Shown one piece after another: positions 1 to 9,030 of a stretch of DNA of 64,000 nt. A program made the position numbers and the translations under genes. The stretch is from Variovorax paradoxus (GTDB lineage: Bacteria; Pseudomonadota; Gammaproteobacteria; Burkholderiales; Burkholderiaceae_C), in NCBI RefSeq assembly GCF_018614955.1, contig NZ_JAGGNV010000005.1, positions 94,335 through 158,334 on the forward strand, given 5' to 3'. Every line of letters begins with the position of its first letter. Within the stretch, counting starts at the first letter, position 1. The notes under the pieces were generated by a model that saw nothing but the letters and a program-made list of their open reading frames with translations, was not told where the DNA came from and did not search any database.

Positions 1-1
1 T

Positions 2-523
2 CCGCACAAGGTGGACGGCATCAAGATCTCGCTGCTCGACAAGGACAAGGAGATCGCGATGCGCCGCCGCCTGCCGGCGGGTGTGCGCATGTACACCGGC
101 GACGACTTCAACTATGCCGAGCTGATCGCGGGCGACGGATTCGGCAGCGAGCCGACGCACGGGAAGAGCGACGCGCTGCTGGGCATCTTCGACGCCATCG
201 CGCCGGCGGCGAGCGCCGCACTGGGCGAACTGGCGCAGGGCAACACCGAGAAATTCCATGCGATCCTCGGTCCCACGGTGCCGCTGTCGCGCCACATCTT
301 CGCGGCGCCCACGCGCTTCTACAAGACCGGCGTGGTGTTCATGGCCTGGCTCAACGGCCACCAGAAGCACTTCGCGATGGTCGGCGGCCAGCAGAGCACG
401 CGTTCGCTGCCGCACTTCGCCGAGCTGTTCCGGCTGGCCGATGCAGCCAACCTGCTGGAGCAGCCCGAGCTGGCTGTCTCGCGCATGAAAACGCTGCTCG
501 CGATGCACGGCGTCGACGGCTGA
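2..523 (+). CDS. DUF993 family (DHDPS-superfamily) protein, 5' truncated by window edge
   Basis: The frame is open from the first bases, so this is the C-terminal ~173 residues of a longer protein; members of this family are usually about 380 residues. Recognisable family stretches are MYTGDDFNY, GIFDAIAPAASAAL and FYKTGVVFMAWLNGHQ. DUF993 proteins belong to the dihydrodipicolinate synthase-like class I aldolase fold, but their substrate is generally not known. The next gene starts 27 nt later, so this is the visible first gene of the catabolic operon that runs to 9030. The active-site lysine lies upstream of the window and cannot be checked. Confidence 0.8.
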   Translation, partial: PHKVDGIKISLLDKDKEIAMRRRLPAGVRMYTGDDFNYAELIAGDGFGSEPTHGKSDALLGIFDAIAPAASAALGELAQGNTEKFHAILGPTVPLSRHIFAAPTRFYKTGVVFMAWLNGHQKHFAMVGGQQSTRSLPHFAELFRLADAANLLEQPELAVSRMKTLLAMHGVDG

Positions 524-550
524 TCGCACACGCCACACGGGGATCGCCAC

Positions 551-1573
551 ATGCCATTGCCCGACCGCTTCGAAGACCTCGAACAGCTCGAGGACGTGAT
601 GTCGCAGCCTTCCGCGGCGCTCATGCAGACGCTGCGGAAGGTCGAGGGCGACATCCTTGTGCTGGGCGTCGGCGGCAAGATGGGTCCCACGCTGGCCCGC
701 ATGGCCCAGCGGGCGACGCCGGGCCGCCGCGTGATCGGCGTGGCGCGCTTTTCCGAGCCTGGCCTGCGCGATCGGCTCGAAGACCAGGGCGTCGAGTGCA
801 TCGAAGCCGACCTGCTCTCGCGCGAGACGCTAGGCGCCCTGCCCGACGCGCCGAACGTGGTCTTCATGGCCGGACGCAAGTTCGGTTCCTCCGGCAGCGA
901 ATGGCTGACCTGGGCGATGAACGCCCACGTGCCGGCACTGGTGGCGGAGCGTTGGCGCAATTCGCGCATCGTGGCGTTCTCGACCGCCTGCGTGTACCCC
1001 TTCGCCGACGTGCGCGGACCGGGCGCGCGCGAAGACGTGCCGCCGACACCGCCGCCCGGCGAGTACGCGAACTCCTGCGTCGCGCGCGAGCGCATGTTCC
1101 AGCACTTCTCGCACCTGCATGGCACCGCAGGGCGGTTGATCCGGCTCTCGTATGCGATCGACATGCGCTACGGTGTGCTGCATGACCTGGCACAAAAACT
1201 CATCGCGCGCGAGCCGATCGATCTGACGATGGGCCACGCCAACATCATCTGGCAGGGCGAAGCCAACGACTGGACGCTGCGCACCCTGGCCCACTGCGAC
1301 ACGCCGACCTCGCCGCTCAACCTGAGCGGGCCGGCGATCTCGATTCGCGAAGCGGCGGAAGGGCTGGCGCAGCGCCTAGGCGTCGAAGCGCTCTTCACCG
1401 GCCGCGAGGCCGATACCGCCTGGCTGATCGACTGCCGCCGCGCCTTCGAACTCTTCGGTCCGCAACAGGTCACGCTCGCGCGCATGCTGGACTGGACGGC
1501 CGACTGGACCCGCCGTGGAATGACCAGCCTCGGCAAGCCGACCCATTTCGAAGCGCGCGACGGCAGGTACTGA
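551..1573 (+). CDS. NAD(P)-dependent epimerase/dehydratase-like oxidoreductase
   Basis: This is a 340-residue Rossmann-fold protein of the extended SDR (NAD-dependent epimerase/dehydratase) type. The nucleotide-binding loop appears as LVLGVGGKMGPTLARMA near residues 36-51, followed by an acidic residue region (IEADLL) and a sugar-nucleotide-epimerase-like STACVYPF segment. A typical YxxxK pair is not obvious; the corresponding region reads GEYANSCVARE, so the catalytic lysine may be replaced. It starts 27 nt after the DUF993 gene and ends one base before the next ATG, so co-translation is likely. It probably oxidises or reduces a sugar-like pathway intermediate; the substrate is unknown. Confidence 0.75.
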   Translation: MPLPDRFEDLEQLEDVMSQPSAALMQTLRKVEGDILVLGVGGKMGPTLARMAQRATPGRRVIGVARFSEPGLRDRLEDQGVECIEADLLSRETLGALPDAPNVVFMAGRKFGSSGSEWLTWAMNAHVPALVAERWRNSRIVAFSTACVYPFADVRGPGAREDVPPTPPPGEYANSCVARERMFQHFSHLHGTAGRLIRLSYAIDMRYGVLHDLAQKLIAREPIDLTMGHANIIWQGEANDWTLRTLAHCDTPTSPLNLSGPAISIREAAEGLAQRLGVEALFTGREADTAWLIDCRRAFELFGPQQVTLARMLDWTADWTRRGMTSLGKPTHFEARDGRY

Positions 1574-1574
1574 G

Positions 1575-2642
1575 ATGCACTACTCGGAAATCCCCCCTGC
1601 CTCGCTCGCGCTGCTGAAGCGCGGCACCGTGATTCCCGCCCACTTGCTCGCACTCGATGCCGACCGCAAGCTCGACGAACGCCGCCAGCGTGCGATGAGC
1701 CGCTACTACCTCGACGCCGGCGCCGGCGGCCTGGCCGTGGGCGTGCATTCGACACAGTTCGCGATCCGCGAGGCGGGCCTGTACATGCCGGTGCTCGAGC
1801 TCGCGATGCAGGAAGCGCTCACCTGGCAACCGCTGGACGGCAAGCGGCCGCTCTTCATGGTCGCCGGCCTGGCCGGCTCGACCGCGCAAGCCGAAGCCGA
1901 AGCGCTCACCGCGCGCGGGCTCGGCTACCACGCCGGCCTGCTGAGCCTGGCCGCGCTGAAGGGGGCGAGCGAAGACGCGCTCATCGACCATTGCCGCGCC
2001 GTGGCCGAGCTCATGCCGCTGGTCGGCTTCTACCTGCAGCCCGCGGTGGGCGGCATCCATCTGCCCGCCAGCTTCTGGCGCCGCTTCGCCGCGATCGACA
2101 ACGTGGTGGCGATCAAGATGGCGCCCTTCAATCGCTACCGCACGCTGGACGTGCTGCGCGGCGTGGTCGAGGCCGGCGCCGAGGCGCGCATCACGCTCTA
2201 CACCGGCAACGACGACCACATCGTGCTGGACCTGCTCACGCCCTACCGCTTCATGCGCGACGGCAAGGAAGTGACGGTGCGCATCAAGGGCGGCCTGCTC
2301 GGGCACTGGAGCGTGGGCACACGCCGCGCGGTGCAGCTGCTCGCGCGCATCCACGACATCGCTTCGGCCCCATCGGTACCCACGGAGTTGCTGACGCTCG
2401 ACGCGCAGGTGACCGACTGCAACGCCGCCCTGTTCGACGTCGCCAACGAATTCCGCGGCTGCATCGCCGGCTGCCACGAGGTGCTCCGGCGCCAGGGCCT
2501 GCTGGCCGGCACCTGGTGCCTCGATCCGCACGAAGGCTTGAGCCCGGGCCAGGACAGCGAGCTCACGCGCGTGCACGACGCCTACCCCGATCTGCACGAC
2601 GACGGCTTCGTCGCCGAACATCTGAAGCGCTGGCTGAGCTGA
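1575..2642 (+). CDS. Dihydrodipicolinate synthase family aldolase/lyase
   Basis: This is a 355-residue TIM-barrel protein, longer than canonical DapA (about 290). The Schiff-base lysine is visible as K181 in NVVAIKMAPF, and the barrel glycine-rich segments GGLAVGVHSTQF and LYTGNDDH are typical of the family. Such proteins cleave or condense 2-keto acids through the lysine. The neighbourhood (enolase-superfamily enzyme, TIM-barrel isomerases, carboxylate transporter) favours cleavage of a 2-keto-3-deoxy sugar acid or a related keto acid rather than lysine biosynthesis. This is the second DHDPS-superfamily member in the operon after the DUF993 gene. Confidence 0.8.
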   Translation: MHYSEIPPASLALLKRGTVIPAHLLALDADRKLDERRQRAMSRYYLDAGAGGLAVGVHSTQFAIREAGLYMPVLELAMQEALTWQPLDGKRPLFMVAGLAGSTAQAEAEALTARGLGYHAGLLSLAALKGASEDALIDHCRAVAELMPLVGFYLQPAVGGIHLPASFWRRFAAIDNVVAIKMAPFNRYRTLDVLRGVVEAGAEARITLYTGNDDHIVLDLLTPYRFMRDGKEVTVRIKGGLLGHWSVGTRRAVQLLARIHDIASAPSVPTELLTLDAQVTDCNAALFDVANEFRGCIAGCHEVLRRQGLLAGTWCLDPHEGLSPGQDSELTRVHDAYPDLHDDGFVAEHLKRWLS

Positions 2643-2710
2643 GCCGCTTCATTTTTCTCAAAGGTTTTCGCATCCCGTTTCCCCAGTCCAACTCATCACC
2701 AGGAGACACC

Positions 2711-3721
2711 ATGCAGAAGCGCACCTTGATCCGAAGCATCGCCATTGCCGCGGCACTCGCCGCGCTCGGCGGGCCCGCCCTGGCCCAGCAGTGGAAGCCG
2801 GAGCGGCCCATCACCATCATCGTGCCCTGGGCCGCCGGCGGCTCCACCGACCAGGTGACCCGCGTCACCGCGGCGGAGATCGAGAAGACGTTGGGCCAGA
2901 AGGTGGTGATCGTCAACCAGCCCGGCGCGTCGGGCTCGATCGGCAGCAAGAGCGCGCTCGATGCACCCAAGGACGGCTACACCTGGACCGCCGGGGCGGC
3001 GCAGGACCTGGGCTCCTACGAAACGCTTGGCATGCTCAAGACCAAGATCGCCGACTGGCACCTGTTCCTCAACGTCGCGAACGTACAGGTCATCGGCGTG
3101 AACGCGGCCGCGCCGTACAAGAACGCCAAGGACCTGCTGGACGCGATGAAGGCCAAGCCCGGCCAGATCAGCGTGGCCACGGCGGGCGTGACCTCGGCCG
3201 GCCACAACGCGATGGAGCTCATCGCCAAGAGCACCGGCGTCAAGTACCGGCACGTGACCTATGACGGCGGCAACCCGGCGGTGGTGGCCACGGTGGCCGG
3301 CGAGACCGAAGTCACGACCCAGCTCGCGGTCGAGCAGGCCGACATGATCCGCGGCAAGCGCATCCGCCCGCTGGCCACGGTGAGCGACAAGGCACTGGAG
3401 CTGGAAGGCTTCGGCACCATCGAGCCGCTCGCCAAGACGCTGCCCGGCTTCAAGGCACCGGCCAACTACTTCGGCATCTTCATTCCCAAGGGCGTGCCCG
3501 ACGAGGTGGTGAAGACGGTCGAGAAGATCTGGGTCGACAACGTCTCCAAGAGCGAGGTGCTGAAGAAATACGCCACCAGCCGGGGTGCCCTCTTCGCGCC
3601 GCTCCATGGCGCAGAGGCGCAGACGGCTGTGACGCCGGCGATCCAGGCCAATGCCTGGCTGCTCTTCGACAGCGGCAAGGCCAAGGTCTCGCCCGAGACG
3701 CTCGGCATCGCGCGGCCGTGA
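2711..3721 (+). CDS. Tripartite tricarboxylate transporter substrate-binding protein (Bug/TctC)
   Basis: This is a 336-residue periplasmic solute receptor. It starts at an ATG with AGGAGA 7 nt upstream and carries a Sec signal peptide (charged MQKR, hydrophobic IAIAAALAALGG, cleavage near ALAQQ). The mature protein opens with RPITIIVPWAAGGSTD, the hallmark of Bug receptors that bind small carboxylates. It overlaps tctB by 4 nt (GTGA) and is followed by tctA, making a complete TTT system. It should deliver the operon's substrate, most likely a carboxylate. Confidence 0.92.
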   Translation: MQKRTLIRSIAIAAALAALGGPALAQQWKPERPITIIVPWAAGGSTDQVTRVTAAEIEKTLGQKVVIVNQPGASGSIGSKSALDAPKDGYTWTAGAAQDLGSYETLGMLKTKIADWHLFLNVANVQVIGVNAAAPYKNAKDLLDAMKAKPGQISVATAGVTSAGHNAMELIAKSTGVKYRHVTYDGGNPAVVATVAGETEVTTQLAVEQADMIRGKRIRPLATVSDKALELEGFGTIEPLAKTLPGFKAPANYFGIFIPKGVPDEVVKTVEKIWVDNVSKSEVLKKYATSRGALFAPLHGAEAQTAVTPAIQANAWLLFDSGKAKVSPETLGIARP

Positions 3722-4290
3722 CGACCGACATCACCCACAGCGCCGAGCGCGCCGCGGCAGAGGCCGAAGCCGCGGCGCATGAGCGCAAGATCTCGCCGCG
3801 CGCGGACCTCTGGCAGTCGCTGGGCTGGATCGCGCTCGGCATCGCGACCACCATCGGCGCGCTGCGCATGGACCGCCTCGAGAGGCAGGACATCAACCCC
3901 TACACCGTGCCGGGCCTGCTGCCGGGCCTGCTCGGCGCGGCGATCGTGTTCTTCGGCCTCTTGATGCTCTACCGCTCGTGGCGCCGCCTCGCCAAGGCGC
4001 CTCACGTGCCGCACGCGCGCACCGAGGAAGACCGCGCCGAGATGCGCCGCATGTGGACCGTGCTCGCGTTGTGCATCGGCTTCGCGGGCGGCCTGGTCGG
4101 CCATGGCCTGCCCTTCTGGCTCGCCGCCGCCGTCTTCGTCACCGTCACCATCAGCCTGCTGCAATTCGCAGAACGCGCGGCAAAGAAGCAGCGCCTGCGC
4201 GGCCTGGCCTTCGCGCTGGCCGTGGGCCTGGGTGCCGGCGTCATCATCACGCTCGTGTTCCAGGAGTTCTTCCTGGTGCGCCTGCCCTGA
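3718..4290 (+). CDS. Tripartite tricarboxylate transporter TctB family protein
   Basis: This is a 190-residue small membrane subunit of the TTT transporter. It begins at a GTG that overlaps the receptor stop codon, which implies translational coupling. After a hydrophilic, alanine-rich N-terminus (about 30 residues) four hydrophobic segments are visible, including SLGWIALGIATTIGA, LLPGLLGAAIVFFGLLML and a C-terminal GLAFALAVGLGAGVIITLVF. TctB accompanies the large permease TctA, which follows 15 nt downstream. Its sequence is poorly conserved; the call rests on size, topology and context. Confidence 0.88.
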   Translation: MTTDITHSAERAAAEAEAAAHERKISPRADLWQSLGWIALGIATTIGALRMDRLERQDINPYTVPGLLPGLLGAAIVFFGLLMLYRSWRRLAKAPHVPHARTEEDRAEMRRMWTVLALCIGFAGGLVGHGLPFWLAAAVFVTVTISLLQFAERAAKKQRLRGLAFALAVGLGAGVIITLVFQEFFLVRLP

Positions 4291-4305
4291 GCGCGGGGAA
4301 CCTAC

Positions 4306-5832
4306 ATGTTCGAAGGCTTGCAGATGCTGGGGCATTCGTACCTCAGCTTCCTGAACTTCTGGTCCATCACCTACGGGCTCGGCGGCGCGCTGCTGGGCAT
4401 CCTGGTGGGCTGCATGCCGGGCCTGTCGGCCACGCTGTGCATCGCGCTGCTGACCACGCTCACGATCAAGATGGCGCCCAACGACGCCATCCTGATCCTG
4501 ATCTGCGCCTACGTCGGCACGCTCTACGGCGGCAGCCGCAGCGCCATCCTGCTCAACATTCCCGGCACCGCAGCCAACGCAGCGTCGTGCGCCGACGGCT
4601 ATGCGCTCGCGCGCAAGGGCGAGGCCGGGCGCGCGATCGGCATCGCGACCTCGGGCGCCTTCACCGGCACCCTGTTCGGCGTGCTGTGCCTGGCGATGTT
4701 CACGCCCGCGCTGGCCGAGATCGCGCTGTCCTTCGGCGCCTTCGAGTTCTTCTGGCTCGCGCTCTTCGGCGTGGCGATGTCGGGCAGCATCGTCGGCGAA
4801 GACCCGATCAAGGGCTGGATCATGGGCTGCCTGGGCCTCCTGGTCGCGCAGATCGGCCAGGAAGGCCTCTACGCCTACGACCGCTTCACCTTCGGCTGGG
4901 ACGAGCTCTCCGGCGGCATCGCGCTGATCCCGGCGCTGATCGGCGCCTTCGGCTTCGCCGAGGTGCTGACTTCGCTGGCCGACCCGATCGAGCGCAAGAT
5001 CGTCGAGATGAAGGACTCCGTGCTGCCGCGCTTCCGCGAGGTGGTGAAGTACTGGCGCACCGTGATCCGTTCCGGCGTGATCGGCGTGGTGACCGGCATC
5101 CTGCCCGGCATCGGCGAGGACTCGGGCGCCTGGATGTCCTATGCGGCCGCCAAGACCGTGAGCCCCGAGCGCGAGCAGTTCGGCAAGGGCTCGATCGACG
5201 GCCTGATGGCGGCCGAGACCGGCGACATGTCGGCCATCCCCGGCGGCATCATCCCGGCGCTGGCGCTCGGCATCCCGGGCTCGGCGCCGGCGGCGGTGCT
5301 GATGGCGGCCATGATCATCCACGGCATCCAGCCCGGGCCGATGCTCATGATCAAGACGCCGCAGTTCGTCTACGACGTGGTGGCGATGACCACGCTGGCC
5401 ACCTTCAGCATCCTGATCTTCGGGCTCTTCCTGGTGCGGCCGCTGCTGCATGTGCTGCGTGTGCGGCGCTCGGTGCTGATGCCGGTGATCTTCGTGCTGT
5501 GCACGGTGGGCGCGTTCGCGATCGCCTCGCGCCTGTTCGACGTCTACTGCATGCTGGCCATCGGTGTCGGCGCCTTCTTCCTGCGCCGCCGCGGCTACGA
5601 GATGGCGCCTTTCGTGCTGGGCCTGGTACTGGGCGAGCTGCTGGACAAGAGCCTGCGCCGCGGCCTGGTGCTGTCCGACGGCAGCATCGCGCCCTTCTTC
5701 ACGCGGCCCATCTGCGCGGCGCTCGCGGCGGTCACCATCCTGACGATGCTGATGTATATCCCGGCCGTGAACGTCCGCCTGCGCCGCGCCTGGGGCGGCG
5801 CCAAGCGCTTCGTGTTCCGCCGCAATGCCTGA
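4306..5832 (+). CDS. Tripartite tricarboxylate transporter permease TctA
   Basis: This is a 508-residue polytopic permease of normal length for TctA. Family signatures are visible: LLGILVGCMPGLSATL near the N-terminus, VGTLYGGSRSAILLNIPGTA around residue 70-90, and GILPGIGEDSGAWMSY plus IPGGIIPALALGIPGSAPAA in the second repeat. It imports the solute bound by the adjacent receptor using an ion gradient. It is the last transporter gene and is followed after 12 nt by catabolic enzymes. Confidence 0.93.
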   Translation: MFEGLQMLGHSYLSFLNFWSITYGLGGALLGILVGCMPGLSATLCIALLTTLTIKMAPNDAILILICAYVGTLYGGSRSAILLNIPGTAANAASCADGYALARKGEAGRAIGIATSGAFTGTLFGVLCLAMFTPALAEIALSFGAFEFFWLALFGVAMSGSIVGEDPIKGWIMGCLGLLVAQIGQEGLYAYDRFTFGWDELSGGIALIPALIGAFGFAEVLTSLADPIERKIVEMKDSVLPRFREVVKYWRTVIRSGVIGVVTGILPGIGEDSGAWMSYAAAKTVSPEREQFGKGSIDGLMAAETGDMSAIPGGIIPALALGIPGSAPAAVLMAAMIIHGIQPGPMLMIKTPQFVYDVVAMTTLATFSILIFGLFLVRPLLHVLRVRRSVLMPVIFVLCTVGAFAIASRLFDVYCMLAIGVGAFFLRRRGYEMAPFVLGLVLGELLDKSLRRGLVLSDGSIAPFFTRPICAALAAVTILTMLMYIPAVNVRLRRAWGGAKRFVFRRNA

Positions 5833-5844
5833 GGTCGGACGTCC

Positions 5845-6699
5845 ATGAAGTTTTCTCTCTGCAACGAGGTCCTGAAGGAGTTGCCTTTCGACGCCCAGTG
5901 CCGAGCCGCGGCGGCGCTGGGTTACGACGCGCTGGAAGTGGCGCCCTTCACGCTGGCGGCCGACCCGATGGCCATCGGCGATGCCGAAGCACGCACCTTC
6001 GGCCGCATGGCGCGAGACCACGGCATCGAGATCAGCGGGCTGCATTGGCTGCTGGTGGCGCCCGCGGGCCTGTCGATCGTGAGCGCCGACGCCGCCTTGC
6101 GCCAGAAGACCACCGCCGTCATGCAGCGCCTGGTCGAGCTCTGTGCGCTGATGGGCGGGCGCTACCTGGTGCACGGCTCGCCCAGGCAGCGCTCGGTGCC
6201 GCCGGGCGATACGCCTGCGGCAGCGCTCGAACGCGCACGCGAGTGCCTGGCCGCCGCGGCGCGGTCCGCACAGCAATGCGGCGTGGTCTATTGCATCGAG
6301 CCGCTGTCCACGGCCGAGACCGACCTGCTGAACACTGTGGCCCAGGCGGTCGAGCTGGTGCAAGCCATCGCCTCGCCCGCCTTCAAGACCATGATCGATT
6401 GCAGTGCCGCAGGCCAGGTCGAGGCCGAAGACGTGCCCGCACTGATGCGTCGCTGGATGCCCACCGGCCACATTGCCCACGTGCAGGTGAACGACCCGAA
6501 TCGCCGCGGGCCGGGGCAAGGCGAGATGCGCTTCGCGCCCATCCTCGCGGCACTGCGCGAGATGCGGCAGGGCGGCCACTACGAGGGCATCGTCGCGGTC
6601 GAACCCTTCGACTACGTGCCCGACGGCATGGGCTCGGCCGCGCGCGCCATCGGCTATTTGCGCGGGCTCGAGGAAGACGCGGGAGTCGGCCATGGTTGA
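5845..6699 (+). CDS. Sugar phosphate isomerase/epimerase (AP-endonuclease-2 fold)
   Basis: This is a 284-residue TIM barrel of the xylose-isomerase-like superfamily (hydroxypyruvate isomerase, tagatose epimerase). The N-terminus MKFSLCNEVL and the later segments YCIEPLS (metal glutamate), FKTMIDCSAAG (aspartate), HIAHVQVNDPNRRGPGQG (histidine) and GIVAVEPFDY (second glutamate) give the expected divalent-metal site. It overlaps the next gene by 8 nt. It likely isomerises or epimerises a keto-sugar intermediate of the unidentified pathway. Confidence 0.85.
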   Translation: MKFSLCNEVLKELPFDAQCRAAAALGYDALEVAPFTLAADPMAIGDAEARTFGRMARDHGIEISGLHWLLVAPAGLSIVSADAALRQKTTAVMQRLVELCALMGGRYLVHGSPRQRSVPPGDTPAAALERARECLAAAARSAQQCGVVYCIEPLSTAETDLLNTVAQAVELVQAIASPAFKTMIDCSAAGQVEAEDVPALMRRWMPTGHIAHVQVNDPNRRGPGQGEMRFAPILAALREMRQGGHYEGIVAVEPFDYVPDGMGSAARAIGYLRGLEEDAGVGHG

Positions 6700-8116
6700 G
6701 GCGCCGCGCTTCGTGATCCGCGAGATCGCGCTTTTCGAGCGCCCGGTGGTGCTGCGCCTGCCCTTCCGCTTCGGCGTGGTGACGCTGACCGAGTGTCCCC
6801 AAGCCTTCGCGCGCGTGCGCATCGAGTTCGCCGATGGGCAAAGCGCCTGGGGCGCCGCCGCCGAACTGATGGCGCCCAAGTGGTTCGACAAGGACCTCGC
6901 GCTCAGCAACGAAGACAACTTCGACCAGCTGCGCCGCGTCACGGCGCTGGCGCGCGAGGCCTACCTGAGCGACGCCACGCCCGCGAGCGCCTTCGGCCAC
7001 TTCGCGCGGCACCACGACGCGCACCGCCTGGCGGCCGGGCGGCTCGGCTTCAATCCCCTCCTCGCCAGCTACGGGCCTGCGCTGCTCGACCGCGCGGTGC
7101 TCGATGCGCTGTGCCGCGCACTGCAGATGTCCTTCTACGCGACAGTGCGCAGCAACGCCGCGGGCATCGGTCCGGCACGGCCCGAGTTCGCAGAGTTGGA
7201 GATGGACGCTTTCCTCGCCAGCCTCGCGCCCGCCGCGCACATCGAGGCACGCCACACCGTCGGCATGCTCGATGCCATCACCGCGGCCGATCTGAAGCAA
7301 CCCGTGGCCGACGGCCTGCCGGAAACGCTCGAGGACGTGGTGCGCGTCTACGGCCACCGCTATTTCAAGCTCAAGGTGGGCGGGAACATCGATGCCGACC
7401 TCGCGCGTCTCGGCGCGATCGAAGCCGTGCTGGACCGCACAGCCGAACCCTACTTCGTCTCGCTCGACGGCAACGAGCAATACGCCGACGCGGCCGGCAT
7501 CGCCGAGCTGATGGCGCGCATGCGCGAAACGCCTGCGCTCGCGCGGCTCTACGCCTCGATCCTGTTCGTCGAGCAGCCGATCGTGCGCAAGCTGGCGCTG
7601 GAACGCGACCTTCGCGACCTGCGCAGCGCGAGCATCGGCAAGCCGGTGATCATCGACGAGTCCGACGGCGAGCTCGACAGCTTCGTCCAGGCCCGGGCGC
7701 GCGGCTATTCCGGCGTGTCCTCGAAAACCTGCAAGGGCTTCTACAAGTCGCTGCTCAATGCGGCGCGCTGCGCGGCATGGAACGCCGAGCCCTCGCAGAT
7801 CCGCTACTTCATGTCGGCCGAAGACCTGACGACGCAGGCCGGCCTGGCCGTGCAGCAGGACCTGGCGCTGGTCAACCTGCTGGGCATCACGCACGTGGAG
7901 CGCAATGGCCACCATTACGTCAACGGCATGGCCGCGCTGCCAGATGAAGAGCAACAAGCTTTTCTCGATGCGCACGGCGATCTCTACGAGCGCTCGCACG
8001 GCGCGGCGCGGCTGCGCATCGCGAAGGGCCGCATCGCCCTCGGCACGCTGGACTGCCCCGGCTTCGCGAGCGCGGCCATGCCCGACTTCGACGCCATGAC
8101 GGCGCTCGCCATCTGA
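6692..8116 (+). CDS. Enolase-superfamily (mandelate racemase/muconate lactonizing-like) protein
   Basis: This is a 474-residue protein, somewhat longer than typical members. The C-terminal barrel retains the superfamily layout: K226-L-K228 on strand two, metal ligands D259 (SLDGNEQ), E294 (FVEQPI) and D322/E323 (IIDESDG), and a lysine at K345 (SSKTCKG). These residues abstract a proton alpha to a carboxylate, so dehydration or racemisation of a sugar acid is the natural expectation. It overlaps the upstream isomerase by 8 nt. The combination with a DHDPS-like aldolase resembles acid-sugar dehydration followed by keto-acid cleavage, but the substrate is unknown. Confidence 0.8.
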   Translation: MVEAPRFVIREIALFERPVVLRLPFRFGVVTLTECPQAFARVRIEFADGQSAWGAAAELMAPKWFDKDLALSNEDNFDQLRRVTALAREAYLSDATPASAFGHFARHHDAHRLAAGRLGFNPLLASYGPALLDRAVLDALCRALQMSFYATVRSNAAGIGPARPEFAELEMDAFLASLAPAAHIEARHTVGMLDAITAADLKQPVADGLPETLEDVVRVYGHRYFKLKVGGNIDADLARLGAIEAVLDRTAEPYFVSLDGNEQYADAAGIAELMARMRETPALARLYASILFVEQPIVRKLALERDLRDLRSASIGKPVIIDESDGELDSFVQARARGYSGVSSKTCKGFYKSLLNAARCAAWNAEPSQIRYFMSAEDLTTQAGLAVQQDLALVNLLGITHVERNGHHYVNGMAALPDEEQQAFLDAHGDLYERSHGAARLRIAKGRIALGTLDCPGFASAAMPDFDAMTALAI

Positions 8117-8151
8117 TTCTTCACCACCCCTTCGCTTCGAACTTTTTCCCC

Positions 8152-9030
8152 ATGCGCGATTTTTCCAGCAGCCACGAATGGCTCTCCATCAATACCGCCA
8201 CCGTGCGCAAGCAGCGCGGCGCCGAAGTGCCGCTCGACCGCATCATCGACCAGTGCGCCGCGCGCGGCATCCGCGCCATCAGCCCCTGGCGCGACCAGGT
8301 CGCCGCCGCCGGCATCGACAAGATCGCGAAGCAGCTCAAGGCGCACGGCGTCGGCCTCTCGGGCTACTGCCGCGGCGGCTTCTTCCCGGCGACCGATGCG
8401 GCCGGCCTCGCGGCCGCGCTCGACGACAACCGCCGCGCCATCGACGAAGCGAAGATGCTGGACGCACCCTGCCTCGTGCTGGTGGTCGGCGCCTTGCCCG
8501 GCGCGCTCGAGGGCAAGGCGCTCTACAAGGACTTGTCTCGCGCGCGCGCCGAAGTGCACGACGGCATCGCCGCCTCCCTCGAATACGCGCGCGAGGTCGG
8601 CATGCCGCTCGCCATCGAGCCGCTGCATCCCATGCAGGCCGCCGACCGCGCCTGCATCAACACGCTCGAGCACGCGCTGGACCTGTGCGATGAACTCGAT
8701 CCGCAGCGCTCGGGCATGCTCGGCGTCGCGCTCGACATCTACCACGTGTGGTGGGACCCGAAGCTCGAACAGCAGATCGCGCGCGCCGGCAAAGAGCGCC
8801 TGCTCGCCTACCACGTGTGCGACTGGCTCACGCCCACGCGCGACCTGCTGAGCGACCGCGGGATGATGGGCGACGGCGTGGTCGAGCTCAAGAAGATCCG
8901 CGGCTGGGTCGAGGCCGCCGGCTTCGATGGCTTCAGCGAAGTCGAGATCTTCTCCGCGCTCGACTGGTGGCTGCGCCCCGGCGAAGAGGTGCTCGACACC
9001 TGCATCGAGCGCCACAGCAGCGCGGTCTAG
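8152..9030 (+). CDS. Sugar phosphate isomerase/epimerase (second paralogue of the operon)
   Basis: This 292-residue xylose-isomerase-like TIM barrel is only distantly similar to the protein at 5845. Metal-site segments are visible: MPLAIEPLHPM (Glu), GVALDIYHVWWDP (Asp/His), LAYHVCDW (His) and FSEVEIFS (Glu). It is the last gene of the catabolic operon and starts 35 nt after the enolase-like gene. Two different isomerases in one operon suggest two successive isomerisation or epimerisation steps, or one acting as a lyase or hydrolase. Confidence 0.85.
   Translation: MRDFSSSHEWLSINTATVRKQRGAEVPLDRIIDQCAARGIRAISPWRDQVAAAGIDKIAKQLKAHGVGLSGYCRGGFFPATDAAGLAAALDDNRRAIDEAKMLDAPCLVLVVGALPGALEGKALYKDLSRARAEVHDGIAASLEYAREVGMPLAIEPLHPMQAADRACINTLEHALDLCDELDPQRSGMLGVALDIYHVWWDPKLEQQIARAGKERLLAYHVCDWLTPTRDLLSDRGMMGDGVVELKKIRGWVEAAGFDGFSEVEIFSALDWWLRPGEEVLDTCIERHSSAV

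Noticed and set aside
3466..6942. A minus-strand open frame of about 1158 codons across the transporter genes
   Set aside because: It is antisense to tctB, tctA and the isomerase gene, rich in His, Gln, Arg and Asp, and resembles no family. Long antisense frames are expected in DNA of this GC content.
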